Translations under genes and position numbers: made by a program
Assembly (NCBI GenBank): GCA_963823105.1
Contig: CAWGKC010000017.1
Span: 434,001 to 498,000, forward strand
Length of the DNA stretch: 64,000 nt
DNA from: JAJYKC01 sp963823105
Lineage (GTDB): Bacteria > Acidobacteriota > Terriglobia > Bryobacterales > Bryobacteraceae
Direction: 5' to 3'
Shown here: positions 17,399 to 26,649 of the stretch, piece by piece
Layout: every line of letters starts with the position of its first letter
Numbering within the stretch: position 1 is the stretch's first letter
The notes under the pieces: generated by a model
Database searches by the model: none
Seen by the model: only the letters and a program-made list of their open reading frames with translations
Told to the model about the DNA's origin: nothing

Positions 17399-18770
17399 TC
17401 AGGGTTGGGCGAAAAACTTCACCATTGCGGCGGCGATGTCCGGAGCGGCATCGGGTCCGACGGAGTTCACCTCGCCGTACCAGCGTTTGGGGGCGCCATT
17501 GAGCCACGGGGCTTCGTTATCCCACTCGGCTTTGGGAATGATGTAGCCGATTTCGTCGTTGGCGAGGCCGAACAACATGCTGAACGGAGCGTGCATTAAT
17601 TGTTTGATGGCGGGTTCGGCCGGAGCGTCGCGGAAATCGGCGCCGGAGTAGCGCTCGATGCCGCCGACGCTGAGCTCGGGATAGAGTTCGCCGGGGACAA
17701 GGGCGATTTCAAGAAGGGTGGCATCGCCGGCGGTGAAGTGGATGGCGCCGACGGGAACGGTCGTTTTTAGATCGGAGGTGAATTGTTTGCGGCCTTTGTA
17801 GACGCCGGCGGCGGAGGCGGCGAGGAAGCCTTGGTTGGTGGTGAGGATTTGGATGCGGGATTGGTTCGAAGTGTAGGAGGTGAAAGCGGCGGGAGTTGCG
17901 TCCTGGAGTGAGTCGGCGGCGAGATCGGCGACGCGGCGGCCGATGATTTCGGCTTTGCGAAAGGTGTTTTCCGGAGCGAGCTTGTGGGTGGCGGGATCGA
18001 GGACTTTGGCGCCGAGCGGGGATTGCATGCCGCCGACGGCTCCATTGATGAAGACGGCGATGCCGCCGAGACGGCGTTCGAGTTCGGTGCGAAGGAAGCC
18101 GGAATAATCGGAGGTGATAGCGGTATTGCGCGAGCCGAGGGTCTCGGGATGGTTCGCCCAATTGACCAGCGTGGCGATGGGTTTGCCGTCGACGCCGGTG
18201 GCGGAGAGGACGATGATTTCAGCATCGTGGACGACGGGCGGGCGGGAGTCGTCGATGAAGGTGTCGAGTTCGGCGGGGTGGGTTTTGGCGAGGCGGAGAG
18301 TGGCGGGGCGAAGGGCGAGTACGGCATCGGCGGCGGCTTGGGCGGTGCGTTCGACGACGAACGAATTGTAGGCTTCGTCGATGCCGCTGACGCCTTCTTT
18401 CGGACCCCAGAGGCCCATGGTGTCGGGGCCTTCGTGGACATGAAGGGAGGCGACGGTGAGGTTGACGGGGTGGCCGAGTTTTTCATTGACCGATTGTTGG
18501 ATGCGGTCCACGTCGTCGGAGAAGAGGCCGATGAGATCGACGCCACAGAGAACGAGGGGCGGAGCGGAGGCGACTGGGTTCGAGGGCGAGGCAGCGGGCG
18601 AAAAGATCGTCGTGAACGGACTTGGCGACGCGGTTGTTTCCGAAGCCGGCCATGTAGACCGGGGAGAATTTGGCGAGATCGGGCGTGAGGATTTGGGAGG
18701 CGGCGCCGGCGCGGAGGGCGGCGTGGGCGAAGGGGATGGAGAAGACGGCGCAGAGGGCGAGTCGAAGCAT
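17399..18770 (-). CDS. Neutral/alkaline ceramidase-like protein, one frame break
   Basis: A secreted protein with a signal peptide (cleavage near AHAALR), a ceramidase-type N-terminus (GAASQILTP..SPVYMAGFG) and the hydrolase body: NLTVASLHVHEGPDTMGLWGP carries zinc-binding His, and LVNWANHPETLG plus FINGAVGGMQSP carry further His and loop residues. Neutral ceramidases cleave the amide of ceramides; many bacterial homologues have unknown substrates. The frame breaks in a GGGG run at about 18554-18557 between CLALEPS and LVLCGVD, a typical homopolymer error; the part after the break is open to the stop. The start at 18770 gives the signal peptide. The stop lies 15 bases from the DedA-rhodanese start. 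Confidence 0.8.
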
Positions 18771-18882
18771 GATTTGAAGGGTCCGATGCGAGTGTAGCGC
18801 AGAGAAGCGCGGTGAATGTGGTACTTTATCAGCAGAAGTTCCCGCTGTTAGCGCGTCCCTCATTTTTCCAAACGAGGTTGAG

Positions 18883-20523
18883 ATGTATTTCCCAGCGATT
18901 CGCGGGGCTGTAATTTTCATTTTGATAAGCGTGGCGGCGGCGGGTGCGGGCGCGCCCGCGTTTGGGCCGCTGCTGGTGAGCGGGAACCTGGGCGGAGGGA
19001 CCGGCGCGGTGAGCGAGGTGCTGGCTTACGACCCGGTGCGCGGAGGGTATCTGGGAGTGTTCGCATCCGGCGGGAGCCTGAGCAGCGCGCAGGGACTGGC
19101 CTTCGGGCCGGATGGAAATTTGTATGTGGCGAGCGCGCAGACGGGGGAGATTCTGCGATTCGACGGGACGACGGGGACCTATCTGGGAGTGTTCGCGCAG
19201 GCGCAGGAGCCGGCGGGGATCACGTTCGGACCGGATGGGAATTTGTATGTGGTCTCCGACATCGAGAACGGGGTGGTGCGGTTCGACGGAAGGACGGGCG
19301 CGGCGATGGGCGTGTTCGCCTCGGCCAACGGAAACTCGATGAACAATCCGTTCATGGCGGTGTTTGGGCCGGATGGGAACCTCTACGTCAGCAGCCTGTT
19401 TAGCGCGCAAGTTTTGCGTTTCAAGGGAAGCACCGGCGCATACCAGAACGTATTCGCCACGGCGAGTCCGACGGCGGGGCCGACGGGCCTGCTGTTTACG
19501 CCGGACGGGCGATTGTTGGTGAGCGACTCATTTAACGAGCAGATCTTGAGCTTCGACGCGTCCACGGGCGCGTCGAAAGGCGTGTTCGCGAGCGGCGGGC
19601 CGTTGACGGGACCGAGCGGGTTGTCACTGGGGCCGGACAACGAGGTTTATGTGGCGAATCCGGTGGGGCAAAGCGTTCTGCGGTACGCGCTGGCCACGGG
19701 TAATCTGGTGGACACGATTCTACCGGCGAACCCGGCCGGGGCTGGGGCGGCGAATTTTCTGGTGTTCGCGCCGGCGCCGCCGCCGCCGGCGATCAACTCC
19801 GGGACGCTGGTGGATGGAGTTTTGAACGCGGCGAGTTTTACGGGAGGGGCGATCGCGCCGGGAGAGATTCTAACGATATTCGGGACGGGGATGGGTCCCG
19901 CGGGGAAAGGGTTTTCCTATCAAGTGGACGCGGCGAGCGGGAACATCGCGAGTTACTCGGCGGGGACGCGGGTGCTATTCGACGGAACGCCAGGGGCGAT
20001 CCTTTACGCGCAGGCGAATCAAGTGAGCGTAGTTGCGCCGTTTGAGTTGGCCGGGAAGCCGAAGGTGAATATTCAAGTGGAGTATTTGGGGCAGGCGTCC
20101 GCGGCCTTAAGCGAGACCGTGGCGGCGGCGGCGCCGGGGATTTTCAGTGTGGCGCAGAATGGCGTGGGGCCGGGGGCGATTCTGAATCAGGACGGGGTGA
20201 CGGTGAATTCGGCGGCGCATCCGGCGGCGAGGGGGTCGGTAGTGGCGATCTTCGCGACGGGCGGAGGGCAGACGAATCCGACGAGCCTGGATGGGCAGTT
20301 CGCGCCGGCGAGCGCGCCGGTGCTGGCGGCTTCATCGGTGACGGCGACGGTGGGAGGGTTGGCGGCGAAGGTGACTTATAGCGGAGGATCGCCGGGGTCG
20401 GTGGCGGGGTTGTCGCAGGTGAATGTGGCGATTCCGGCGGGTGCGGCGCCGGGGGCGGACGAGGTGGTGTTGACGATCGGCGGAGCGGCGAGCCGGGCGG
20501 GCGTGACGGTGGCGGTGGAGTGA
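18883..20523 (+). CDS. Secreted NHL-repeat protein with Solibacter-type C-terminal domain
   Basis: A 546-residue exported protein. A signal peptide is followed by about seven repeats of the form FGPDGNLYV....ILRFDGTTGTYLGVFA (residues 30-290, a beta-propeller), then from about residue 300 a domain with INSGTLVDGVLNAASFTGG, APGEILTIFGTG and a closing VAGLSQVNVAIPAG, which matches the acidobacterial domain known as TIGR03437. That domain is found at the C-terminus of many secreted Solibacter proteins and its role is unknown. The ATG is preceded by GAGG. It diverges from the ceramidase gene. Confidence 0.85.
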   Translation: MYFPAIRGAVIFILISVAAAGAGAPAFGPLLVSGNLGGGTGAVSEVLAYDPVRGGYLGVFASGGSLSSAQGLAFGPDGNLYVASAQTGEILRFDGTTGTYLGVFAQAQEPAGITFGPDGNLYVVSDIENGVVRFDGRTGAAMGVFASANGNSMNNPFMAVFGPDGNLYVSSLFSAQVLRFKGSTGAYQNVFATASPTAGPTGLLFTPDGRLLVSDSFNEQILSFDASTGASKGVFASGGPLTGPSGLSLGPDNEVYVANPVGQSVLRYALATGNLVDTILPANPAGAGAANFLVFAPAPPPPAINSGTLVDGVLNAASFTGGAIAPGEILTIFGTGMGPAGKGFSYQVDAASGNIASYSAGTRVLFDGTPGAILYAQANQVSVVAPFELAGKPKVNIQVEYLGQASAALSETVAAAAPGIFSVAQNGVGPGAILNQDGVTVNSAAHPAARGSVVAIFATGGGQTNPTSLDGQFAPASAPVLAASSVTATVGGLAAKVTYSGGSPGSVAGLSQVNVAIPAGAAPGADEVVLTIGGAASRAGVTVAVE

Positions 20524-20534
20524 GCGGGGAGCCG

Positions 20535-20562
20535 TTGGATTCGCCCCGGAATTAGCTATACT
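20535..20562 (+). promoter_or_regulatory. Sigma70-like promoter
   Basis: TTGGAT (20535-20540), a 16-base spacer and TATACT (20557-20562) lie 29 bases before the ATG of the following gene, leaving room for a start point near 20569 and a ribosome site. This is a consensus match by eye only. Confidence 0.45.
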
Positions 20563-20590
20563 CTCCATCAGAGCGAAGGCGGCTCGAGCT

Positions 20591-21848
20591 ATGGGCTTCC
20601 GATTTTGGACAGCGAGTCTGTTCCTTGCCTCGTCAGCGGCGCTTGCTTCCGGCGGCGCGACACTTTCGGGAATTGTAACCGAGGTTTCCGGCAAGCCGAT
20701 GGAGGGAGCCACTGTGCTCGTCTACCGCGCCGGAGTCAAGAAAGGTTACAGCACTTACTGTCCCACCTGCTACGTCGACTGCGGCAAACGTACGATCACC
20801 GGTCCATCCGGATCCTTCACGATCCCGAATCTCAATCCCGATCTGTGGTTCGACGTGGTCGTGGTTCGCGACGGTTACGCCGCCGACTTACTGAAGAGAG
20901 TGGACCCTTCGAAAGGGTCTATGGCTCCGGCCGCACTCACTCCGCGGGCGGCCGTCGGCGATCCGGCTCGCGTGGTGCGCGGGCGCGTCGTAGACTTACA
21001 CGGAGAACCGTTAAGCGACGCGGTCATCGAGCCGATTGGGCATCTCCGTGGCCGATTGGAACGGCCAGGGTCCAGCCAGCACCTACGGAACGATCGACGG
21101 ACTGGAACTCTTTGCGGTGAGTAATGGGAAGGGGGAGTTCGAACTCGCCCACAGCGAGGCGGCCACGGGGATGCTGCTGCTGATGGAGGCCCGCGGGATG
21201 GCTCCCAAGATGGCTGCGCTTGCGACGGGAACGGAGCGTAAGACGATCCAGGTTTCCGACGGCGCCGTCGTTCGCGGCCGTCTCATGGACCACGGCAAAC
21301 CGGTGGCGGGCGCGGAAATCGGCTTGATTCCGCGTGAAAAAGGCGGCTTTGGCGGGAACCTCGCGATCAACGGAAATCCCTACGGCGAACTGCGAGTCGG
21401 CACGCGAGAAGACGGAACGTTCGCGATCGCCAACGTGCCCTCACCGGTTGAGTGGTACGTCTACGCGAAGATGGAGTCCATCGCCGCGCGCGGGGCGACG
21501 GAGCCGGTCGAGTGCGCAACGAGGCGCGACAACGAAGTGGTGGATGCCGGCGACATCCGGATCACGCCCGGCCATCGCGTTCGCGGCAGGGTGACGCTTA
21601 GCGACGGCTCGGCCATTGCGGAGGGGATGAGGGTCATCATTTCCTCCGACCGCGCCTTTGACAGTCAGGCGGCGGTCATCGGCCAAGACGGGAGGTTTGG
21701 ATTTATCGGTGTCGCGGCCGGCGAGTACGAGATTAACCCCGCCGTCCGGGGCTACCAATTGAAACGAGACGAGCCGGTATACAAAACCATGATCGACAGG
21801 GACATCGACGATCTCGCGATTGTCCTGGTCCCGGCCGGGCGCAAGTAA
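20591..21848 (+). CDS. Secreted protein with repeated carboxypeptidase-regulatory-like domains, one frame break
   Basis: An exported protein of about 418 residues made of three or four beta-sandwich repeats of the carboxypeptidase-regulatory/CnaB-like type (GATLSGIVTEVSGKPMEGATVLV, VVRGRVVDLHGEPLSDAVIE, VVRGRLMDHGKPVAGAEIG, VRGRVTLSDGSAIAEGMRV). A CPTCYVDC segment near residue 60 may form disulfides. The frame shifts by one base near 21036-21042 (between VIEPIG and ISVADWNG) and continues to 21848. Such proteins bind or display at the cell surface; no enzymatic domain is seen. Confidence 0.75.
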
Positions 21849-21871
21849 AGCCGTGACGCGCCGGTTCCGCC

Positions 21872-24800
21872 TTAGAAGATGATCTTGGCGGCTAACTGGA
21901 CGTTGCGCGGGGCGCCGGGGCCGATGCCGGGAGCGCCGAAGGAGACGTCGTAGGTGGATCCCACGGTTCCGAGATTGCTGCCCTGGACGTTGTTGGCGGG
22001 GCCGCTGTAGTTGACGAAGTTGAAGACGTTGAAGATCTCGGCGCGAAGCTGAGCCTGAACGTGTTCGGAAAGCCGGAAATTCTTGAACATCGAAAAGTCA
22101 ATCTGGTGAGTCGAGGGGCCGTAGAACTGGTTGCGGAACTCATTGCCGTAGGTGCCATGAGTGGGAGCCTGGAACGCGGCGGGATTGAACCAGTAGTACA
22201 GACTCTGGGCGCGGTCGGAAGCCGGCACGCCGGAAAAGGGGCTGCCTACTACGTTGGCGCGGTCGGCGTTTTCGCCGGTGCCGCTCGAATCGTTGCCGGA
22301 GTAGACCGTGAACGGAGATCCGGTGAAGAAGGAGAACAACGTATTCAACTGCCAGCCGCCGAGGAGGAGCTTGTATTTGGGCGGCTCGGGGAGCGAGTAG
22401 GCCATGAACATGGAAAACGAATTTCGGATGTCGAAGTCGGAGTTGCCGTAATCGCACCGCAAGCAATAGCTGTTCTGAGGGATGATGCCGCGGGCATAGG
22501 AAAGGTCGTCCATGGAATGCCCGAGCGTGTAGCTGAGCTTGGTGGTGAAGCCGTGAAAATCGGTGGTGCGCAGCGACCCGAGCAGGCCGTTGAAATGCCC
22601 GTTGCCGACGGACTGGACTTCGTTGATGGCGCCGAGATTGGGGAATTGGCCATAGAAGGGCCGCGAAGTAACGGCTTCGGGGGAACCGATCGGGATCTGG
22701 TTGATATCGACGGTGTCGGGTAAGTGGCGGCTCAAACTGCCGGAGTAACCGATCTCGCCGACGACGTTCTGAGCCAACTGATATTGAACGTTTAGGGTGG
22801 TGTTCATGCTGTAGCCGGTGACGAAGTGCTGGCTGACGGAGAAGCCTCCGTAAGGCCCGGTGGATGAAATTCCTCCAAAAATGGGATTGCCAGCGGTGAG
22901 AGTGATCGGCGCTTGATTGACCAGCGTGAGGACAGGCGAGGTTCCGCCGATGTTTTCGTTAATCCCCGTCGCGGCGCCATTGGGCGCGGAGCTATTGCCG
23001 AAGTAAGCGACGTTGGGAACCTGATAGAACATGCCCCAACCGCCGCGGATGACCAGCTTGCCGCCGGCCTTCGGTTGGTAGGCGAATCCGAAGCGAGGAG
23101 CGAAATCGTGTAAGTCGCGGGGCCAGAGGCCGCCGATGCCGTGGCCGGCGTAGGTGATGCCGCCGCTGGCGGGGATGAAGGTGGAAACGAGGTTCGCGGG
23201 ATTGTCGATGGGGCTTTGATAGACCCAGTTCAATCCGTAGTTCAGAGTCAGGCGGGAGGTTACTTTCCAGGTGTCCTGGGCGAAGAAGGAGAATCCATTG
23301 AGATAGTAATTGCGCTGCTGATTGCCGTAGGCGACGCTAGCATGCCCGATACCTACACGGCCGGAGAGGAAATCGGCGAGTGCGTTGAGCGAACCGGCGT
23401 ACGGAGAGCTGCCGACGCCCCAGGTGTCGCTTGGATTGGTAGCGGCAAAGGGCCCCTGGGTTCCATCGAAGGTGAAAGTGCCGGGAGCGTTGGCATCGTA
23501 AAAGACATCGAGGCGCGAACGGCGGTAATCGCCGCCGAAGCGGAACTGGTGGGAGCCAACCGTGTAGGTGAAGGTTTGATCGATGTGGCCGGTGGTGTCG
23601 ATGCGGCCGAGTTGAGGTGTCAGTCCGACGGAATCGAATCCGGAGATGTTCATATCCGGGGAGCCAAAATCGGTGGGATTCGTCACGCCGGTATTCAGCC
23701 CGAGCGCGGGCATGTTGAATCCGTGGTTGGCGTCGCCGAAGACTTGCTTGAAGTAATTGACTCCGGCCAAGGTCTGGGCGACGAAGGCCGGGGTGATGAC
23801 CGAGTTATAGACCACCGAGAAGTTGTGCATGCGGCTGGGCGCTTCCTGAAAGTAGTAAGGCATTGCGGAGCCGACGTATTCGGTTTGATTGCCGGTGCCG
23901 CCGAAGTAGCGGATGGCGATGTTGTTGCGGTCGTTAAACTGATGGTCGAGCTTGATGACGCCGTTGTAACTATTGGAGAGGTTGATGCCGGCTCCGGCGT
24001 AATTTTTCAGCGTCGCGGGACCGGTGAGGCTGTTGGCTGGCCAGAGGTTGTTAATCAGGTTTAGCGCGAGCGGGCTGACTGGCACGCCATCTTTAGCCAT
24101 AATTTGCGACGCCGCGGCGACCCACGCGGCGGAGGGAGTGGTACCGGGCGCGGTCAAGGCCTGCCGGTAGTTCTGCTGCTCGTAATTCATGAAGAAGAAA
24201 GTATGGTTCTTCACGATCGGGCCGCCGAGCGAGAAGCCTTCCTGATTGTTTCGCAGCATCGCGTTGGGAGTGCCGGGCTGGGTGAACCAGTCGTTGGCGG
24301 CGAAAGCTTCGTTGCGGTTGAAGTAATAGACGGAACCGTGGAAGTTGTTCGTTCCCGATTTCACGACGACGTTCAAAACGCCGCCGGAGTTGCGGTTCTC
24401 CTCGGCGCTGCTGCCGCTTTGCAGGGAGAACTCGTCGATGGCGTCGATCGGGAGCACGACGCCGGCGATGCCGGAGACGCCGCCTTGATTAACGGAATTG
24501 ATGTTGTGCCAGAGGTCGTTATTGTCGGCGCCGTCGATTTTCCAGTCGATGCCGTTGAAGCGCGAGCCGTTGAGGGAGCCGTTGGCATTGGCGCCGGGGT
24601 TGAACTTGAGCAACTGCGTGAAGTCGCGGCCATTCAGCGGAATATCGAGGATCTGCTTGGTGCTGATCAGACTGGTCTCGGCCGCCGAGGCCGTTTCGAT
24701 GGCGACGGACATCGCCTGCACTTCGACGGTCGTGGCTAGTTTCGCCACTTCGAGCTTCACGGCGATGGTGCTGATCTTGCCGGCATCGACAACCAAGCCG

Positions 24801-25075
24801 GAGACGTGAACCGTGTCGAAACCCGCTTGGGTGACGGTAATGTCGTAGTTGCCGAGCGGCAGATCCTGGAAGACGAACTCGCCGGAGGACGAAGCGACGC
24901 CGTCGCGCGTCAATCCCGTGTCGGGACTTACCAGCTTGACCGAAGCGCCAGGGACGGCCGCGCCGGAGGCGTCCGCCACGGTCCCGGAAATTCCACCGCG
25001 GAAGGTTTGAGAGAACAGTGGCGCCGCGACCAAAACGGCCAGAAGGAAACTTACCGATGTGAGCCTGCCAGTCAT
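21872..25075 (-). CDS. Oar-like TonB-dependent outer-membrane receptor
   Basis: A 1067-residue outer-membrane protein with a signal peptide, an N-terminal carboxypeptidase-regulatory domain (residues 25-115, GGISGTVADASGAAVPGASV), a plug (around 130-260, with LNGRDFTQLLKFNPGAN and VLNVVVKSGTNNFHGSVYYFNR), and a long beta-barrel ending in aromatic KIIF, as outer-membrane insertion requires. Acidobacteria carry many such receptors for import of glycans or other polymers. Neighbouring genes do not reveal its substrate. Confidence 0.9.
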   Translation of the reverse strand: MTGRLTSVSFLLAVLVAAPLFSQTFRGGISGTVADASGAAVPGASVKLVSPDTGLTRDGVASSSGEFVFQDLPLGNYDITVTQAGFDTVHVSGLVVDAGKISTIAVKLEVAKLATTVEVQAMSVAIETASAAETSLISTKQILDIPLNGRDFTQLLKFNPGANANGSLNGSRFNGIDWKIDGADNNDLWHNINSVNQGGVSGIAGVVLPIDAIDEFSLQSGSSAEENRNSGGVLNVVVKSGTNNFHGSVYYFNRNEAFAANDWFTQPGTPNAMLRNNQEGFSLGGPIVKNHTFFFMNYEQQNYRQALTAPGTTPSAAWVAAASQIMAKDGVPVSPLALNLINNLWPANSLTGPATLKNYAGAGINLSNSYNGVIKLDHQFNDRNNIAIRYFGGTGNQTEYVGSAMPYYFQEAPSRMHNFSVVYNSVITPAFVAQTLAGVNYFKQVFGDANHGFNMPALGLNTGVTNPTDFGSPDMNISGFDSVGLTPQLGRIDTTGHIDQTFTYTVGSHQFRFGGDYRRSRLDVFYDANAPGTFTFDGTQGPFAATNPSDTWGVGSSPYAGSLNALADFLSGRVGIGHASVAYGNQQRNYYLNGFSFFAQDTWKVTSRLTLNYGLNWVYQSPIDNPANLVSTFIPASGGITYAGHGIGGLWPRDLHDFAPRFGFAYQPKAGGKLVIRGGWGMFYQVPNVAYFGNSSAPNGAATGINENIGGTSPVLTLVNQAPITLTAGNPIFGGISSTGPYGGFSVSQHFVTGYSMNTTLNVQYQLAQNVVGEIGYSGSLSRHLPDTVDINQIPIGSPEAVTSRPFYGQFPNLGAINEVQSVGNGHFNGLLGSLRTTDFHGFTTKLSYTLGHSMDDLSYARGIIPQNSYCLRCDYGNSDFDIRNSFSMFMAYSLPEPPKYKLLLGGWQLNTLFSFFTGSPFTVYSGNDSSGTGENADRANVVGSPFSGVPASDRAQSLYYWFNPAAFQAPTHGTYGNEFRNQFYGPSTHQIDFSMFKNFRLSEHVQAQLRAEIFNVFNFVNYSGPANNVQGSNLGTVGSTYDVSFGAPGIGPGAPRNVQLAAKIIF

Positions 25076-25287
25076 AAACTCTCCTCTTTTCGAAGTTGAA
25101 GTCTACGGGCGAACGTGGCCCCCCACCAAGCCGAAACGCCGGCTAGTTCCATTTATTCTACAGAAGAGTTTGGCGGAATAGTAACGGGAAATTTATTTTT
25201 GGGACTCCGCGCGCGAGATTCAATGAAGTCCACGTGGGAGAATTTCGGGAGCCGCGGGCTCCCGGCTACGGCCGATGGCGACCCGGC

Positions 25288-25430
25288 TCAGAGATCTTCA
25301 GGGCGAAGCCCCGTGTCCTTGCCAATCTTCGAGAGCGCGGCTGGGCCGGCTTCTTCGCCGTCGTGGAAACAGAATGTAAAGTTGGGCGAGGACGCGCGTT
25401 GCGCGCCAGGCGCTGACGCGGCGAAGTGGA
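25288..25430 (-). pseudogene. HicA-like toxin remnant
   Basis: After the HicB-like stop, another frame reads SSPNFTFCFHDGEEAGPAALSKIGKDTGLRPEDL and then stops at 25288-25290. This matches the C-terminal half of the HicA subfamily that ends in FAFHD..EIGP.ML..IAKHTGL.PEDL. The expected N-terminal half (start codon, helix 1, GSH motif) is not recognisable, so the toxin appears lost. The rest of 25076-25287 holds the TonB receptor promoter region and no gene I can see. Confidence 0.55.
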
Positions 25431-25625
25431 CTAGCGGTTCAGGGCGTCCTCTCCACCGCCGACCATGTCAGCCAATACTTGTAGGGCTATCGACTTCACC
25501 TTTCGCACCGCCTCTTCCTCGCTGGCGCCGTAGGCCATCACGCCTGGAAGGTCCGGCACAGATGCAAGGATTCGCCCATCCTCCTCCCGTTCCAGTTCGA
25601 CGCGGATTGGCTGAATCTCAACCAT
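25431..25625 (-). CDS. HicB-like antitoxin, toxin partner decayed
   Basis: A 64-residue protein with the HicB core: VELEREEDGRILASVPDLPGVMAYGASEEEAVRKVKSIALQVLADM. No DNA-binding tail is present. It is followed on the same strand by a degraded HicA-like reading frame, so this is probably a dying toxin-antitoxin pair in which the antitoxin is still open. The ATG at 25625 is the only sensible start. Confidence 0.7.
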   Translation of the reverse strand: MVEIQPIRVELEREEDGRILASVPDLPGVMAYGASEEEAVRKVKSIALQVLADMVGGGEDALNR

Positions 25626-25651
25626 GACTACACCCTATTGAAGCGAAACAC

Positions 25652-26611
25652 CTACACCCACCAGGCGGCGGCTGGTTTGTCGCGGATGATGATGGAGTTG
25701 AGAAAAGCCGCGGCTTTGGTTAGGCCTTCGTCGGGGGACATGAGGGAGTCCTCGTGTTCGATGGAGAGGACGTTGTCGTAGCCGTACATGCGGAGGGTGG
25801 AGATGAATTCCTTCCACCAACCGAAGGCGTGGCCGTAGCCGACGGTGCGGAAGATCCAGGAGCGGTTGCGCTCGTCGGTGTATTTCTTGGTGTCGAGCAC
25901 GCCGGTTTTGGGGAGATTTGCGTCGTAGATCTGGGTGTCTTTGGCGTGGACGTGGAAGATGGAGTCGCCGAGGACGCGGATGGCCTTGATGGGATCGATG
26001 GACTGCCAGAACATGTGGCTGGGGTCGTAGTTGGCGCCGATGTTCTTGCCGGTTGCGGCGCGGAGCTTGAGCAGGGTTTCGGGGCTGTAGGCGACGAAGC
26101 CGGGGTGCATCTCGATGGCGATTTTCACGCCGTGGTCGGCGGCGAATTTGGCGTGCCTGGTCCAATAGGGGATCACCTTTTTCTCCCACTGCCAATCGAG
26201 AAGGTCGAGAAAATCGGGCGGCCAGGGGCAGGTGACCCAGTTGGGGAATTTGGCCTTGTCGCTGTCGCCGGGGCAGCCGGAGAAATCGATGACGACGGAG
26301 ACGCCGAGCTTTTCGGCGAGGCGGACGGTCTTCTTACTAACCTCAGCGTGGAGCTTGCCGATGGCGGGGTCCGGATGGAGGGGGTTGCCGTGGCAGCTTA
26401 GGGCGCTGATGGTGAAGCCTTCGCCGTCGAGCTTGGCTTTGAACTCCTTCAAGTCGCGGACGCTGTCGAGCAGGGCGAGTTGAATGTGCGGATCGCCGGG
26501 GTAGTTGCCGGTGCCGAGCTCGACGGTGGAGATATCGAGCGATTTGAGTTTCTCGATGACTTTGTCGAGGGGGAATTGCGCTAGAAGCGCGGTGAAAACG
26601 CCAACTTTCAT
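25652..26611 (-). CDS. Sugar-phosphate isomerase/epimerase-like TIM-barrel protein
   Basis: A 319-residue xylose-isomerase-like (AP-endonuclease family 2) barrel. Probable metal ligands are Glu in IAIEMHPG, Asp in NYDPSH, His in FHVHAKDT and Glu in LSIEHED. Relatives isomerise or epimerise keto-sugars, inositols or related compounds; the substrate here is unknown. There is no signal peptide, so it is cytoplasmic. It lies on the same strand as the M28 peptidase upstream (38 bases) and may be cotranscribed with it. Confidence 0.85.
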   Translation of the reverse strand: MKVGVFTALLAQFPLDKVIEKLKSLDISTVELGTGNYPGDPHIQLALLDSVRDLKEFKAKLDGEGFTISALSCHGNPLHPDPAIGKLHAEVSKKTVRLAEKLGVSVVIDFSGCPGDSDKAKFPNWVTCPWPPDFLDLLDWQWEKKVIPYWTRHAKFAADHGVKIAIEMHPGFVAYSPETLLKLRAATGKNIGANYDPSHMFWQSIDPIKAIRVLGDSIFHVHAKDTQIYDANLPKTGVLDTKKYTDERNRSWIFRTVGYGHAFGWWKEFISTLRMYGYDNVLSIEHEDSLMSPDEGLTKAAAFLNSIIIRDKPAAAWWV

Positions 26612-26649
26612 GGTTGAGTGCGTAGCTCCTTGGATTCGCTATCTAATTT

